Assembly: GCF_013341275.1 (NCBI RefSeq)
Contig: NZ_CP054476.1
Coordinates: forward strand, 2,778,988 to 2,842,987
DNA from: Methyloligella sp. GL2
GTDB taxonomy: Bacteria > Pseudomonadota > Alphaproteobacteria > Rhizobiales > Methyloligellaceae
DNA length: 64,000 bases
Direction of reading: 5' to 3'
Positions within the stretch are counted from its first letter, which is position 1. Every line of letters begins with the position of its first letter. Under the pieces are notes generated by a model. That model did not search any database and was not told the origin of the DNA. It worked only from the letters and a program-made list of their open reading frames with translations. Of the stretch, positions 37,591-45,372 are shown piece after piece. The position numbers and the translations under genes were made by a program.

Positions 37591-38685
37591 TCACTCCCCT
37601 TCGTAGCCGCTTTCGGCCAGCACCTCGAACGGCGTCAGCGAGACGCCATCCTCGAAGGCCGGCTTGTCGTCGATCAGGCCGAACTTGACCCACCAGTCGG
37701 AGACCAGGTCGTAGTGATCCTTGATCTGGCCGTTCTTCTGGCCAAGCGCGGCAAGCTCCGGATCGCCGGGAACGACGCCCATGAACTTGGCCCCGTCGGA
37801 GTAGCCGTAGACGACGATGCCGCCCTTGTTCTCCTCGGTGCCGTCGCCGATCACCAGCTCGACATCCTCGATCTCGAAGCCGAGCGCATCGGCCATGATC
37901 TTGTTGGCTTCCTCGGGATGCTCGCGCCAGTATTTCACGCCCTCGTAATAGGCTTTCAGGGTGAGTGCGGCCCATTTGCCGCCATCCTCGTCGACGAAGC
38001 CGTCGCGCATATACATGGAGTCGGCGAGGAGCCCGTTCTTGGCCCAGAACGGCGTGGCGGAGGTGGCCATCACCTTGGCGCCGTCCAGGTTCTCCTTCAC
38101 GTTCTTGGCGTAAGGCTCCCAGAACTCGCCGCCAGCAACCTGGCCGGAGATCATCGCGGCCATGGCGTCGTCCATGATCAGATTGGTGAACTTCACGTCG
38201 TCGATGGAGACGCCGTTCTGCTCCAGCCAGATGCCCATATAGATCTGGGTCAGACCGCCTTCGAGCACGGCGACGCTCTTGCCCTTCAGATCTTCGGCGG
38301 ACTCGATCTCAGGCCGGACGATGATCTGGTCGGTGCCGTGGGAGGGGTTGGTGTAGGCCACCATCTTGATGCCGTTGCCTTCCGCTGCGGCGAGCGGCGC
38401 GTATTCGGCGGTGCTGGAAGCGACATCGAGCTTGCCGGCCGACATCAGGCCGAAGCTCTGATACGGGTCCTCGATGATCTGGATATCGAGGTCGATTTCG
38501 GGAACCAGGTTCTTTTCCTTGGCGACGAACCAGAAGGCGTAGCCGGGCCAGGAGAACAGCGCCACGCGGACCTTCTTCGGTTCGGCGGCATTGGCGGTGC
38601 TCACGACAAGGACCGTGAACGCCAAGAGCAGTGCGAAGACGCCGAAGTGACGTCGGAAGGCAGTCTGGAAGGTTTTCATCGACAC
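37591..38685 (-). CDS. ABC transporter substrate-binding protein (NMT1/TauA-like)
   Basis: 364 aa. Signal peptide (FGVFALLLAFTVLVVSTANA) then a two-lobed binding fold opening KVRVALFSWPGYAFWFVAKE, with SAGKLDVASSTAEYAPLAAA and DDAMAAMISGQVAGGEFWEP. The NMT1/TauA/SsuA-like group binds sulfonates, nitrate, pyrimidine precursors or other small organics; the ligand here cannot be read. GTG at 38685 fits GGGAG spacing better than ATG 38679. Periplasmic partner of the permease and ATPase in this operon. Confidence 0.9.
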   Translation of the reverse strand: MSMKTFQTAFRRHFGVFALLLAFTVLVVSTANAAEPKKVRVALFSWPGYAFWFVAKEKNLVPEIDLDIQIIEDPYQSFGLMSAGKLDVASSTAEYAPLAAAEGNGIKMVAYTNPSHGTDQIIVRPEIESAEDLKGKSVAVLEGGLTQIYMGIWLEQNGVSIDDVKFTNLIMDDAMAAMISGQVAGGEFWEPYAKNVKENLDGAKVMATSATPFWAKNGLLADSMYMRDGFVDEDGGKWAALTLKAYYEGVKYWREHPEEANKIMADALGFEIEDVELVIGDGTEENKGGIVVYGYSDGAKFMGVVPGDPELAALGQKNGQIKDHYDLVSDWWVKFGLIDDKPAFEDGVSLTPFEVLAESGYEGE

Positions 38686-38724
38686 GTTTTTTGCTCCCTT
38701 TACGTGTTGGACTTCATCTCACTC

Positions 38725-39618
38725 TCAGCTCCGTTCCTGCTCGATAGCCTCATAGACAAACAGGCGTTTGCCGACGAAGCGGAACAGGAGATCGAAACAG
38801 ACGCCTAAAATTCCGATGGTGAGGATGCCGGCCATGACGTCGTCGACGCGGACGAAGCGCTGGGCGCGCATCATCATGGCGCCGATGCCGTCGGTGGCGG
38901 CGACGATCTCGGCGATCACCAGATAGGTCCAGCTCACCGCCAGCATCTGGCGCAGCGCGTCCCAGACGCGGGGCCAGGAGGCCGGCGCGATCACCGTGAA
39001 ATAGACTTGCCTGGTATCGGCACCGAGGGTGCGGGCGGAATCGACGAAGTCGCGCGGCACGGCGCGGACGTGATCGGCGATTACCGTGGCCAGGAACCAG
39101 ACCACGCCGAGGAAGAGCAGCGCCACCTTCTGGCCGTCCCCTGCCCCGAGCCACATCAAGAGCAGCGGCACGAAGGCCGGCGCCGGCAGATAGCGGAAGG
39201 CGGAAATCAGCGGGCCGAAGAAGGCCGAAACCGAGGCCGAGGTGCCCATCAGGAGGCCGAGGGGGTAAGCAACCGCCACGGCGAGGGCGAAGCTGAAGGT
39301 GATGCGGTAGACGCTCTTCAGAACATCGTAGAGAAAGCCCTTCTGGATCAGATCGTAGAGCGCTACGAGCACCTGCCAGGGCGATGGCAGCAGCCTCGGC
39401 GAGGCAAACTCCAAAGCGTTGGCGAGCCACCACAAAGCGATGAAGCTCACCACGCCGAGGAGTCCGAGCAGCAACCGCCGCCGTTGGCTGATGGCCCCGA
39501 AGACCTGCAAGCCGGACTTCGCCTTGCCAGCGTTTGCTTCGGCGGGCTGCGCTTCGGCCGACCGCTCCTTGTCGCGGTCCAGGGACTGGTTCAATGCGGG
39601 AGCGGTCTCGGTCGTCAC
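38725..39618 (-). CDS. ABC transporter permease (TauC/SsuC type)
   Basis: A 297-aa inner-membrane protein with about six helices (RLLLGLLGVVSFIALWWLAN first) and the permease EAA-type loop RTLGADTRQVYFTVIAPASW that docks on the ATPase. The cytoplasmic N-terminus is charged (DRDKERSAEAQPAEANAG). It starts at GTG 39618, overlapping the stop of the oxygenase gene by 4 bp (GTGA), which is strong evidence for one operon. Confidence 0.9.
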   Translation of the reverse strand: MTTETAPALNQSLDRDKERSAEAQPAEANAGKAKSGLQVFGAISQRRRLLLGLLGVVSFIALWWLANALEFASPRLLPSPWQVLVALYDLIQKGFLYDVLKSVYRITFSFALAVAVAYPLGLLMGTSASVSAFFGPLISAFRYLPAPAFVPLLLMWLGAGDGQKVALLFLGVVWFLATVIADHVRAVPRDFVDSARTLGADTRQVYFTVIAPASWPRVWDALRQMLAVSWTYLVIAEIVAATDGIGAMMMRAQRFVRVDDVMAGILTIGILGVCFDLLFRFVGKRLFVYEAIEQERS

Positions 39619-40649
39619 GAGGCTTTTCGCTTTGCTTCCTGACCGAAGGAGGACAGTGCGCGGCTGTTCTCCGGCAGCACCAGCTCGCCGCGGGCCATGC
39701 GTTCCTTCAGATAGGTGAAGGTCTGCGCGGTCTGGGCGTGAAGATGCTCGCCGGCGATCAGCGGCTCGTAGGCCGGGGGCGTGCCGTCGGAGACGAATTC
39801 CGGCATCGGCTCGACCTTGGCCCAGTAATCGGCGGAATAGAAAAGCGGGAAGGAGTAGCGCTCCTCCTTCACCTTGCGCACCCGATGGGAGGTGGCGGTG
39901 AAGCGGCCGTTGGACCAGACCTCGAGCGTATCGCCGATATTGATGACGAACGCGCCTTCCACCGGCGGAGCATCGATCCACTCGCCTTCGTCGTTCATCA
40001 CCTCAAGCCCCGGCGCCGTCGGCAGCAGCAGGGTGAAAGCCTCGTAATCGGTATGGGCGCCGATGCCGGCCTGGTCCGGCGGGGCGTCGGGGTCGAACGG
40101 ATAATGGATCAGCCGGAGCTGCGAGGGCGGCTTGGTGAAGAAGTGGTCGAGCGCGGTCGGCTCCAGGCCGAGCGCCTCGGCAAAACCCTGGATCAGCCTG
40201 CCGCCGAGATCGAAGGCGGCATTGTAATAGGCGGTGATCTTCTCCTTGAAGTCGGGGCTGGACGGCCACTGATTGGGACCGAGCATGGGATTTCCGGCGA
40301 GAAAGTCCGGATCGTCCTTGGGCAAATCCAGGGAGAGATCGTAGGCTTCTTTCTTATCCTTGGAGCCGGAGGCGAAGACCTCCTCGCCTTCGGGCACATA
40401 GCCGCGGTGATTGCTGGAATTGCCGATATAGACCTTCATCTTCTCTTCCAGAGGAAGATCGAAGAAGTCCTTGGTGGCCTTGCGGAGGCCGGCAACGGTC
40501 TCTTCCGGGATGCCGTGGCCGGAGATGTAGAGGAAGCCGACATTCTCGGAGGCTTCGCGGATCTTATCGATCACCGCCTTGTGCTTTGCCGCATCGGGGC
40601 TACCGAGGTCGGTGATGTCGACGAGGGGGATTTCCTTGAACGAACTCAT
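39615..40649 (-). CDS. isopenicillin N synthase-like 2-oxoglutarate/Fe(II) oxygenase
   Basis: 344 aa. The N-terminal DIOX_N-like part (EIPLVDITDLGSPDAA, GFLYISGHGIP) precedes the double-stranded beta-helix with Fe ligands His199 and Asp201 (GAHTDYEAFTLL) and His255 (TATSHRVRK), plus Arg264-x-Ser266 (ERYSFP) for 2-oxoglutarate. It is of the IPNS/ACC-oxidase type and not TauD type. It overlaps both neighbours by 4 bp. It probably hydroxylates or otherwise oxidises the substrate brought in by the ABC importer; this is inference. Confidence 0.9.
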   Translation of the reverse strand: MSSFKEIPLVDITDLGSPDAAKHKAVIDKIREASENVGFLYISGHGIPEETVAGLRKATKDFFDLPLEEKMKVYIGNSSNHRGYVPEGEEVFASGSKDKKEAYDLSLDLPKDDPDFLAGNPMLGPNQWPSSPDFKEKITAYYNAAFDLGGRLIQGFAEALGLEPTALDHFFTKPPSQLRLIHYPFDPDAPPDQAGIGAHTDYEAFTLLLPTAPGLEVMNDEGEWIDAPPVEGAFVINIGDTLEVWSNGRFTATSHRVRKVKEERYSFPLFYSADYWAKVEPMPEFVSDGTPPAYEPLIAGEHLHAQTAQTFTYLKERMARGELVLPENSRALSSFGQEAKRKAS

Positions 40650-41356
40650 CGATGGACTCCTTGAGTGTCAAAATCCATGGACAGGGATTGGGAGGGGGTG
40701 AAATGGCCCGAGACGGCCGGCGCCGCCTCGCCATCGATGCCGATGGCTTGCAGAAGTTCGGGCCAGGTGAGCTTGTCGCCGGAAAAGGGCTGAGCCGGCA
40801 GCATTGCTGCCACCTGCCATAGCTCTTGGTCTTGAATGGCGAGGAGAAAGGCCGGTGCATTCCGATCCGCCGGCTTCCAGGCGGCGAAGGCGAATTGGCC
40901 GATACGGATAAAAAGCCCGGCGCGGTCGCCGACGCAGTCGCGCAAATAGCAGCCGAAATCGCCCTTCTCCGGCTCGGCGAGACGATGCCAATGCTCCAGA
41001 TAGGCGATATGCACGCCGTCTTCGCGCAGGATATCGCCTTCCCAGCGGAGATACCCCTCGTCCGGCGGGGCATCGGCGGGAATGCCGAAATCCCAGTCCG
41101 GATCCCAGTGGAAGATATCGCCGCGCTGGCGCAAATTTCCGGCGAACGCCATGGCGCCTGGCGCAGCGGGGCCATCCCCCGGAATACGGATATCGCCGCA
41201 GAACGTGCCGAATTGCAGCCAATAGACTTGAGAACTGGTGTCGCGGCTGCCGTCGGGTTCCTGCAGAAGGCTCCGCCGCCAGACGCCGCCTAGCGCCTCG
41301 AGCGTGAGGGCCGCGCCCGCCGGCCGCATCGCCATATCGGTCACATTCGTATCCAT
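40646..41356 (-). CDS. conserved protein of unknown function, operon first gene
   Basis: A 236-aa soluble protein without signal peptide. Features: LGGVWRRSLLQEPDGSRDTS, VYWLQFGTFCGDIRIPGDG, a Trp/His-rich middle (LRWEGDILREDGVHIAYLE) and WHRLAEPEKGDFGCYLRD. Alternating beta-strands suggest a lipocalin-like barrel; it vaguely recalls fungal HRI1-like proteins, but I would not assign a function. Its stop overlaps the oxygenase start by ATGA, so it works in the same operon. No clear ribosome-binding site precedes ATG 41356. Confidence 0.75.
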   Translation of the reverse strand: MDTNVTDMAMRPAGAALTLEALGGVWRRSLLQEPDGSRDTSSQVYWLQFGTFCGDIRIPGDGPAAPGAMAFAGNLRQRGDIFHWDPDWDFGIPADAPPDEGYLRWEGDILREDGVHIAYLEHWHRLAEPEKGDFGCYLRDCVGDRAGLFIRIGQFAFAAWKPADRNAPAFLLAIQDQELWQVAAMLPAQPFSGDKLTWPELLQAIGIDGEAAPAVSGHFTPSQSLSMDFDTQGVHR

Positions 41357-41414
41357 GGCCGGCAGTGTGCCGGCGATCCTGCATTGGCAAAACTGGCATT
41401 TTTCATATGTCAGC

Positions 41415-41431
41415 CATTGATTTGATCAATG
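41415..41431. promoter_or_regulatory. palindrome at transporter-oxygenase promoter
   Basis: CATTGAT-TTG-ATCAATG is a perfect 7-3-7 inverted repeat 59 bp before the ATG at 41356. On the minus strand TTGATC inside it and TATGAA 16 bp later form a possible -35/-10 pair. A site of this size and dyad symmetry could serve the LysR protein encoded at the end of the operon; that assignment is inference. Confidence 0.5.
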
Positions 41432-41590
41432 ATTGGCGGCAGATTCGAGATACAATACTGAAATATAACGGATTTTCGTGGCTCCCCTTCTGCTAGCGGG
41501 GCTGTTGCTCGACGCCGCCACGGACGGGCTGCGACGGAATGGGCCAGGCGGCGCGCTCCGCGCTGCCCTCCCCTCGCCAGGGCGGAACTC

Positions 41591-41608
41591 CTACCTACCG
41601 ATAGGTAG
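41591..41608. promoter_or_regulatory. candidate TetR operator (autoregulation)
   Basis: CTACCTA-CCGA-TAGGTAG is a perfect 7-4-7 inverted repeat 65 bp upstream of the TetR gene. A related site lies before the next gene (42260-42277), sharing the CTACCTAC and GGTAG arms at the same 18-bp length. Confidence 0.7.
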
Positions 41609-41673
41609 ACACGTTTAGAGCAAGGCTCTAGGCTTGCCTTCCCTATCGAATTCCCGACCGGCGACGATTCCCT

Positions 41674-42240
41674 ATGGCGCTTGCGACGCGAGACCTTCTC
41701 CTGAAAGAGGCAGAGACCTTGATGCGGACCCGCGGCTATGCGGCGTTCAGCTATGCCGACCTCGCCGAGAAGGTCGGCATCCGCAAGGCTTCGGTGCATC
41801 ACCACTTCCCCACCAAGGAGGCTTTGGGGACGGCGCTGATCGACAGCTACTTGCAGGATTTCGAGGCGGCGCTGGAGCAGATCCTCGCCGAGGAGAAAAC
41901 CGCATCTGCCCGCCTCACCCGCTATGCGGAGTTTTTCGCCAGCTCGATGCGCGCCGGGATGATGCCGCTTTGCGGCGCGCTCTCGGCGGAAGCTTTCGTG
42001 CTGCCCGCCTCGCTGCAGGAGCGGGTCGGCAATTTCTTCGAGCTGCATCTTTCCTGGCTGGCGAAGGTGATCCGGGACGGGCGCAAAGCCGGCGAGCTGA
42101 AGGCCGATCTGAAGCCGCGCCAGACGGCGATCATGCTGCTCAGCACGCTGGAAGGCGCCAGCCTCGTCTCGTGGGCGACACAACAGAAGAACATCGTCAC
42201 CCCGACCTTCAAGGAGGTTCTATCCGGCTTGGAGGCGTAA
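41674..42240 (+). CDS. TetR/AcrR family regulator
   Basis: 188 aa. N-terminal helix-turn-helix (RGYAAFSYADLAEKVGIRKA and SVHHHFPTKEALGTALID) and an all-helical ligand domain ending with IMLLSTLEGASLVSWATQ. Typical of AcrR/TetR_C-type repressors. It starts at ATG 41674 and probably binds the palindrome at 41591-41608 and the related one before the DUF4242 gene, so it would repress itself and that gene. Inducer unknown. Confidence 0.9.
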   Translation: MALATRDLLLKEAETLMRTRGYAAFSYADLAEKVGIRKASVHHHFPTKEALGTALIDSYLQDFEAALEQILAEEKTASARLTRYAEFFASSMRAGMMPLCGALSAEAFVLPASLQERVGNFFELHLSWLAKVIRDGRKAGELKADLKPRQTAIMLLSTLEGASLVSWATQQKNIVTPTFKEVLSGLEA

Positions 42241-42259
42241 AAGTTTTTGACCTGCAGAC

Positions 42260-42277
42260 CTACCTACTAGATGGTAG
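42260..42277. promoter_or_regulatory. second TetR-type operator
   Basis: CTACC-N8-GGTAG within CTACCTACTAGATGGTAG, 30 bp before the DUF4242 start. It matches the 41591-41608 site in 13 of 18 positions, including both outer arms. Confidence 0.6.
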
Positions 42278-42306
42278 ATGCGCACAATCAAAACGGAGGA
42301 AACGTT

Positions 42307-42588
42307 ATGGCTTTGAAGAAATACATCATCGAACGGGATATTCCCGAGGTGGGCAAGCTCGACGCCGATCAGCTTTCCGGTGCCGCGGCGACCTCGAACG
42401 ATGCGCTGTGCAAGATCGGCGCGGACAACATCCAATGGGTGGAGAGCTATGTCGCCGACGACAAGACCTTCTGCGTCTATCTGGCCAAGGACGAGGATGC
42501 GATCCGCAAGCATGCGGAGCTCTCTGGCTTCCCGGCGACGAAGATCACGGAAGTGAAAACCATGATCGATCCGAGCACCGAGAAATAG
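42307..42588 (+). CDS. DUF4242 domain protein
   Basis: A 93-aa cytosolic protein (KKYIIERDIPEVGKLDADQL, IQWVESYVADDKTFCVYLAK, AIRKHAELSGFPATKITEV) of the DUF4242 family, small ferredoxin-like dimers; one Streptomyces member (SCO4226) has been described as nickel-binding (recalled). The His of RKHAELSG and Cys of KTFCVY are candidate ligands. GGAGGAAA is a strong ribosome-binding site. It follows the TetR gene and carries a TetR-like operator. Confidence 0.85.
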   Translation: MALKKYIIERDIPEVGKLDADQLSGAAATSNDALCKIGADNIQWVESYVADDKTFCVYLAKDEDAIRKHAELSGFPATKITEVKTMIDPSTEK

Positions 42589-42621
42589 CGCGCAATCGGC
42601 CTTGGGGAGACCGCCGCCTGT

Positions 42622-43311
42622 CTAAACGACGAGCGTCCGGTCTCCTCGCGGCTGCGTCTCCCGCCGGCGCAAGGGCGCAGGGAAAACCATACGCGCCGCC
42701 GGCCCCATAAAGCGGCGATAGGCGGTGCTGCCGTCGACGTCGGAAAGCGTGGCGGCAAGGCCGATACGGCGGCCCTTCAGGTTGCCGATCACGTCGAGCA
42801 GGGCTTCGGAGCTCGACCAGCGGACATCGTCGAAGGGATGGAGCTGGCGACGCGAAAAGCCGGCTAGCCAGAAACCGCCATCGCGCGCCGGGCCGAACAC
42901 CGCATCGGCCCTGCCTAGGCGCCGAAACGCGTCGGCGATGTCGGCCGGCTCAATTTCCGGAATATCGCTGCCGATCAAAACCGCCGGACCATTCGCCTTG
43001 TCGAGCAGGCGCTGCATGCGCTCGCCCAGATCGCCCTCGCCCTGCCCGACCAGCTCCACGCCGTGACGCGAGGCGAGCCGGCGCCAGAACGGATCTGCGA
43101 TGGCCTCATGGGGAGCGACGGCAAGCTGCACCCGCCAGCGCGGATCGTGGGCGAGACGCTGCAGCATCCGGTTCAGGCAGTTGCGGTAGAAGCGCAGCGC
43201 CGCGACATCGCCGATCTCGGCAGCCAAGCGCCGCTTGGCGGCGCCCAGCCGCGGCGTCTTCGCCATGACAATCAGGACTGGCTGTCTGCGCTTTGCGCGG
43301 CTTCGCATCAT
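42622..43311 (-). CDS. TIGR04282-type (DUF2064) glycosyltransferase
   Basis: A 229-aa protein with the nucleotidyl/glycosyl-transferase A fold: VLIVMAKTPRLGAAKRRLAA at the N-terminus, VLIGSDIPEIEPADIADAFR and VFGPARDGGFWLAGF. The TIGR04282 family is annotated from association with arsenosugar biosynthesis gene sets, but many genomes carry it without arsenic genes, as here. It follows the TIGR04283 glycosyltransferase by 9 bp and is probably co-transcribed. Confidence 0.85.
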   Translation of the reverse strand: MMRSRAKRRQPVLIVMAKTPRLGAAKRRLAAEIGDVAALRFYRNCLNRMLQRLAHDPRWRVQLAVAPHEAIADPFWRRLASRHGVELVGQGEGDLGERMQRLLDKANGPAVLIGSDIPEIEPADIADAFRRLGRADAVFGPARDGGFWLAGFSRRQLHPFDDVRWSSSEALLDVIGNLKGRRIGLAATLSDVDGSTAYRRFMGPAARMVFPAPLRRRETQPRGDRTLVV

Positions 43312-43320
43312 GCGCCCCGC

Positions 43321-44010
43321 CTAGCCATAAAGCCGGGCGAGCATGCGCGAGGGAAGACGGAAGAAATACAGCGCCAGGCAAGAGAGATTTCGAAGCCCCC
43401 GCGCCAGATAGCCCTCGCGGCGATAGCGCTCCGCCGAGGTAACGGCGATCGTATTCAGCATCACCAGCTGGCTGCGCTTGAGCTTGCGCACCAGATCGAC
43501 GTCTTCCATCAGCTCCATGGGCTGGAATCCGCCGATCTCCTCGTAGAGCTTCCTCGGGATCAGCAAGCCCTGATCGCCGTATGGCAGGCGGAACAGCATG
43601 AAGCGCAAGGCGACCCAGCGCTCCAACGCCCAGGGGCGCAGCCCGTCATCGTCGAGCTTGAAACGGAAGGTCGCGGCAGCCGGCGGGCGCTCGCCCCGCT
43701 GAATACGGCCGATGAACTGAGCGGCATGGTCGATCCAATCGGCATCCAGCACCGTGTCGGCATGCAGAAAGAGCAGCCAGTCGGACTTGGCAGCCTCGGC
43801 ACCTTTCTTCAGCTGAATGCCGCGGCCGCGCTCGGTGCGCAAAATCTCCATCCCCGCCGCATCGGCAATATCGGTGGTGCCGTCGGTCGAGCCGCCATCG
43901 ACCAGGATCGCCTCCGTCACCAGCCCCTCGATGGCAGCCGGAATCAGGGCGTTCAGGGTCGGGACCAGATGGGCCTCGGCATTAAAGCTGGGGATAACCA
44001 CGGAAATCAT
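43321..44010 (-). CDS. TIGR04283-type family 2 glycosyltransferase
   Basis: A 229-aa GT-A glycosyltransferase: ISVVIPSFNAEAHLVPTLNA, ILVDGGSTDGTTDIADAAG, the DXD-like LLFLHADTVLDADW, and MELMEDVDLVRKLKR with EDVD. TIGR04283 proteins pair with TIGR04282 proteins, as in this operon. The acceptor sugar or lipid is unknown. The chosen ATG at 44010 begins the conserved IPSFN block; the longer upstream frame runs antisense through the radical SAM gene. Confidence 0.87.
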   Translation of the reverse strand: MISVVIPSFNAEAHLVPTLNALIPAAIEGLVTEAILVDGGSTDGTTDIADAAGMEILRTERGRGIQLKKGAEAAKSDWLLFLHADTVLDADWIDHAAQFIGRIQRGERPPAAATFRFKLDDDGLRPWALERWVALRFMLFRLPYGDQGLLIPRKLYEEIGGFQPMELMEDVDLVRKLKRSQLVMLNTIAVTSAERYRREGYLARGLRNLSCLALYFFRLPSRMLARLYG

Positions 44011-44112
44011 GGCGGGACTATAGCGTTTACTTCTCAGGCGGCAATGGCGCTTGAGAGCCACAAACCGTCGTATGTTCTTGCTTTGTTCACGTCGAATGCC
44101 TATAGAGGAGGT

Positions 44113-44172
44113 ATGAGCGTGGGACTTAGAAAAGCCGATCCGCATGAGCATGCAGGCCTGGAGGCCGGCTGA
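44113..44172 (+). CDS. 19-residue leader ORF before radical SAM gene
   Basis: ATG at 44113 has a near-perfect ribosome-binding site (GAGGAGG, too close at 2-7 bases but strong) and opens 19 codons (MSVGLRKADPHEHAGLEAG) ending in TGA at 44170-44172. The GTG start of the next gene follows the stop directly and in the same frame. It is either a coupled leader peptide or the true N-terminus of the radical SAM protein cut off by one stop codon. Confidence 0.45.
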   Translation: MSVGLRKADPHEHAGLEAG

Positions 44173-45237
44173 GTGACCGCTTTGCGCCGCCGCGGCCGGG
44201 GCGCGCAGTCCAACCGCTCGGGCCGTTTCGAGCCGCTTCGCTATGAAGGCTTCGACGATGGTTGGGGCGGCCTTGAGGCCCTGGAAGGCTTCACCACCAA
44301 GGTGCAGGAGGTCCGGGCCAAGACCATCATCACCCGGAACGACTCTCCCGATATCGGCTTCGACCGCTCGATCAATCCCTATCGCGGCTGCGAGCATGGC
44401 TGCATCTACTGCTTCGCGCGGCCGACCCATGCCTTTCTGGGGCTTTCGCCGGGGCTGGATTTCGAGGCGCGGCTGTTCGCCAAGGTGAATGCGGCCGAGG
44501 CGCTGAAGCGAGAGCTGAGCGACCCGAAATACAAGCCGGCCACCATCGCCATCGGCACCAATACCGACCCCTATCAGCCTATCGATAAGCAATACCGCAT
44601 CATGCGGCAGATCCTGGAGGTGCTGGACGAGGCGGACCATCCGGTGGCCATCGTCACCAAGTCGAGCCTGATCCTGCGGGATCTCGACATCCTCTCCTCC
44701 ATGGCGCGGCGGGGGCTGGCCAAGGTGGCGCTGTCGGTGACCACGCTGGACGCCAAGCTGGCCCGGGCGATGGAGCCGCGGGCGGCAACGCCGGAGAAGC
44801 GGCTTGAGACGCTGCAGGCGTTGAGCGAGGCGGGCGTGCCGACCTCGGTCATGGTGGCGCCGGTGATCCCCGGCCTCACCGATATGGAGATGGAGCGTAT
44901 CTTGGAGCGGGCCAGCGTCGCCGGAGTCACTCATGCCGGTTATGTGCTGCTCCGCCTGCCGCTGGAGATCGCCGACCTGTTCACCGAATGGCTGGAGGCG
45001 AACTGCCCCGACCGGGCCAAGCGGGTGCTGTCACTGATGCGCCAAGCCCGCGAGGGCAAGCTCTACGATTCCAAATGGGGCGAGCGCATGGAAGGCAACG
45101 GTCCTATCGCCTGGATGATCGGGCGGCGCTTCGAGCTCGCCGTACAGCGGCTCGGCATGAACCGGGGCAAGCAATCCTTGCGCACCGATCTGTTCGAGCC
45201 GCCGGTGCTGCCAGGGCAGCAAATGCGGCTACTGTAG
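44173..45237 (+). CDS. PA0069-family radical SAM protein
   Basis: A 354-aa radical SAM enzyme with the CxxxCxxC cluster motif in NPYRGCEHGCIYCFARPTHA, AIGTNTDPYQPIDKQYRIMR and VMVAPVIPGLTDMEMERILE. PA0069 proteins are related to spore photoproduct lyase (SplB-like) and their reaction is not established. The N-terminus TALRRRGRGAQSNRSGRFEP is typical of the family, which often has 20-40 more residues in front. GGAGG lies 8 bases before the GTG start; see also the 44113 leader ORF. Confidence 0.88.
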   Translation: MTALRRRGRGAQSNRSGRFEPLRYEGFDDGWGGLEALEGFTTKVQEVRAKTIITRNDSPDIGFDRSINPYRGCEHGCIYCFARPTHAFLGLSPGLDFEARLFAKVNAAEALKRELSDPKYKPATIAIGTNTDPYQPIDKQYRIMRQILEVLDEADHPVAIVTKSSLILRDLDILSSMARRGLAKVALSVTTLDAKLARAMEPRAATPEKRLETLQALSEAGVPTSVMVAPVIPGLTDMEMERILERASVAGVTHAGYVLLRLPLEIADLFTEWLEANCPDRAKRVLSLMRQAREGKLYDSKWGERMEGNGPIAWMIGRRFELAVQRLGMNRGKQSLRTDLFEPPVLPGQQMRLL

Positions 45238-45372
45238 CGGATGGCCTACCTGGCGGCCCGTCTTACGCGGCCGCTATTTTCCACAATCGCTCCCCGGCGA
45301 TTTTCGCCCATCCCGCGGCATTTACGGCGTCGGGCGTTGCCAAGCCGATGCGGTTTCCGCAAAAGTTCGGGC

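Larger units (their letters stand above)
41357..41673. other. 317-bp divergent regulatory region
   Basis: No gene seen. It separates the transporter-oxygenase operon (left, minus) from the TetR gene (right, plus). The left part is AT-rich and holds the 41415-41431 palindrome; the right part holds the 41591-41608 palindrome. The middle is GC-rich with short imperfect hairpins only. Confidence 0.6.
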
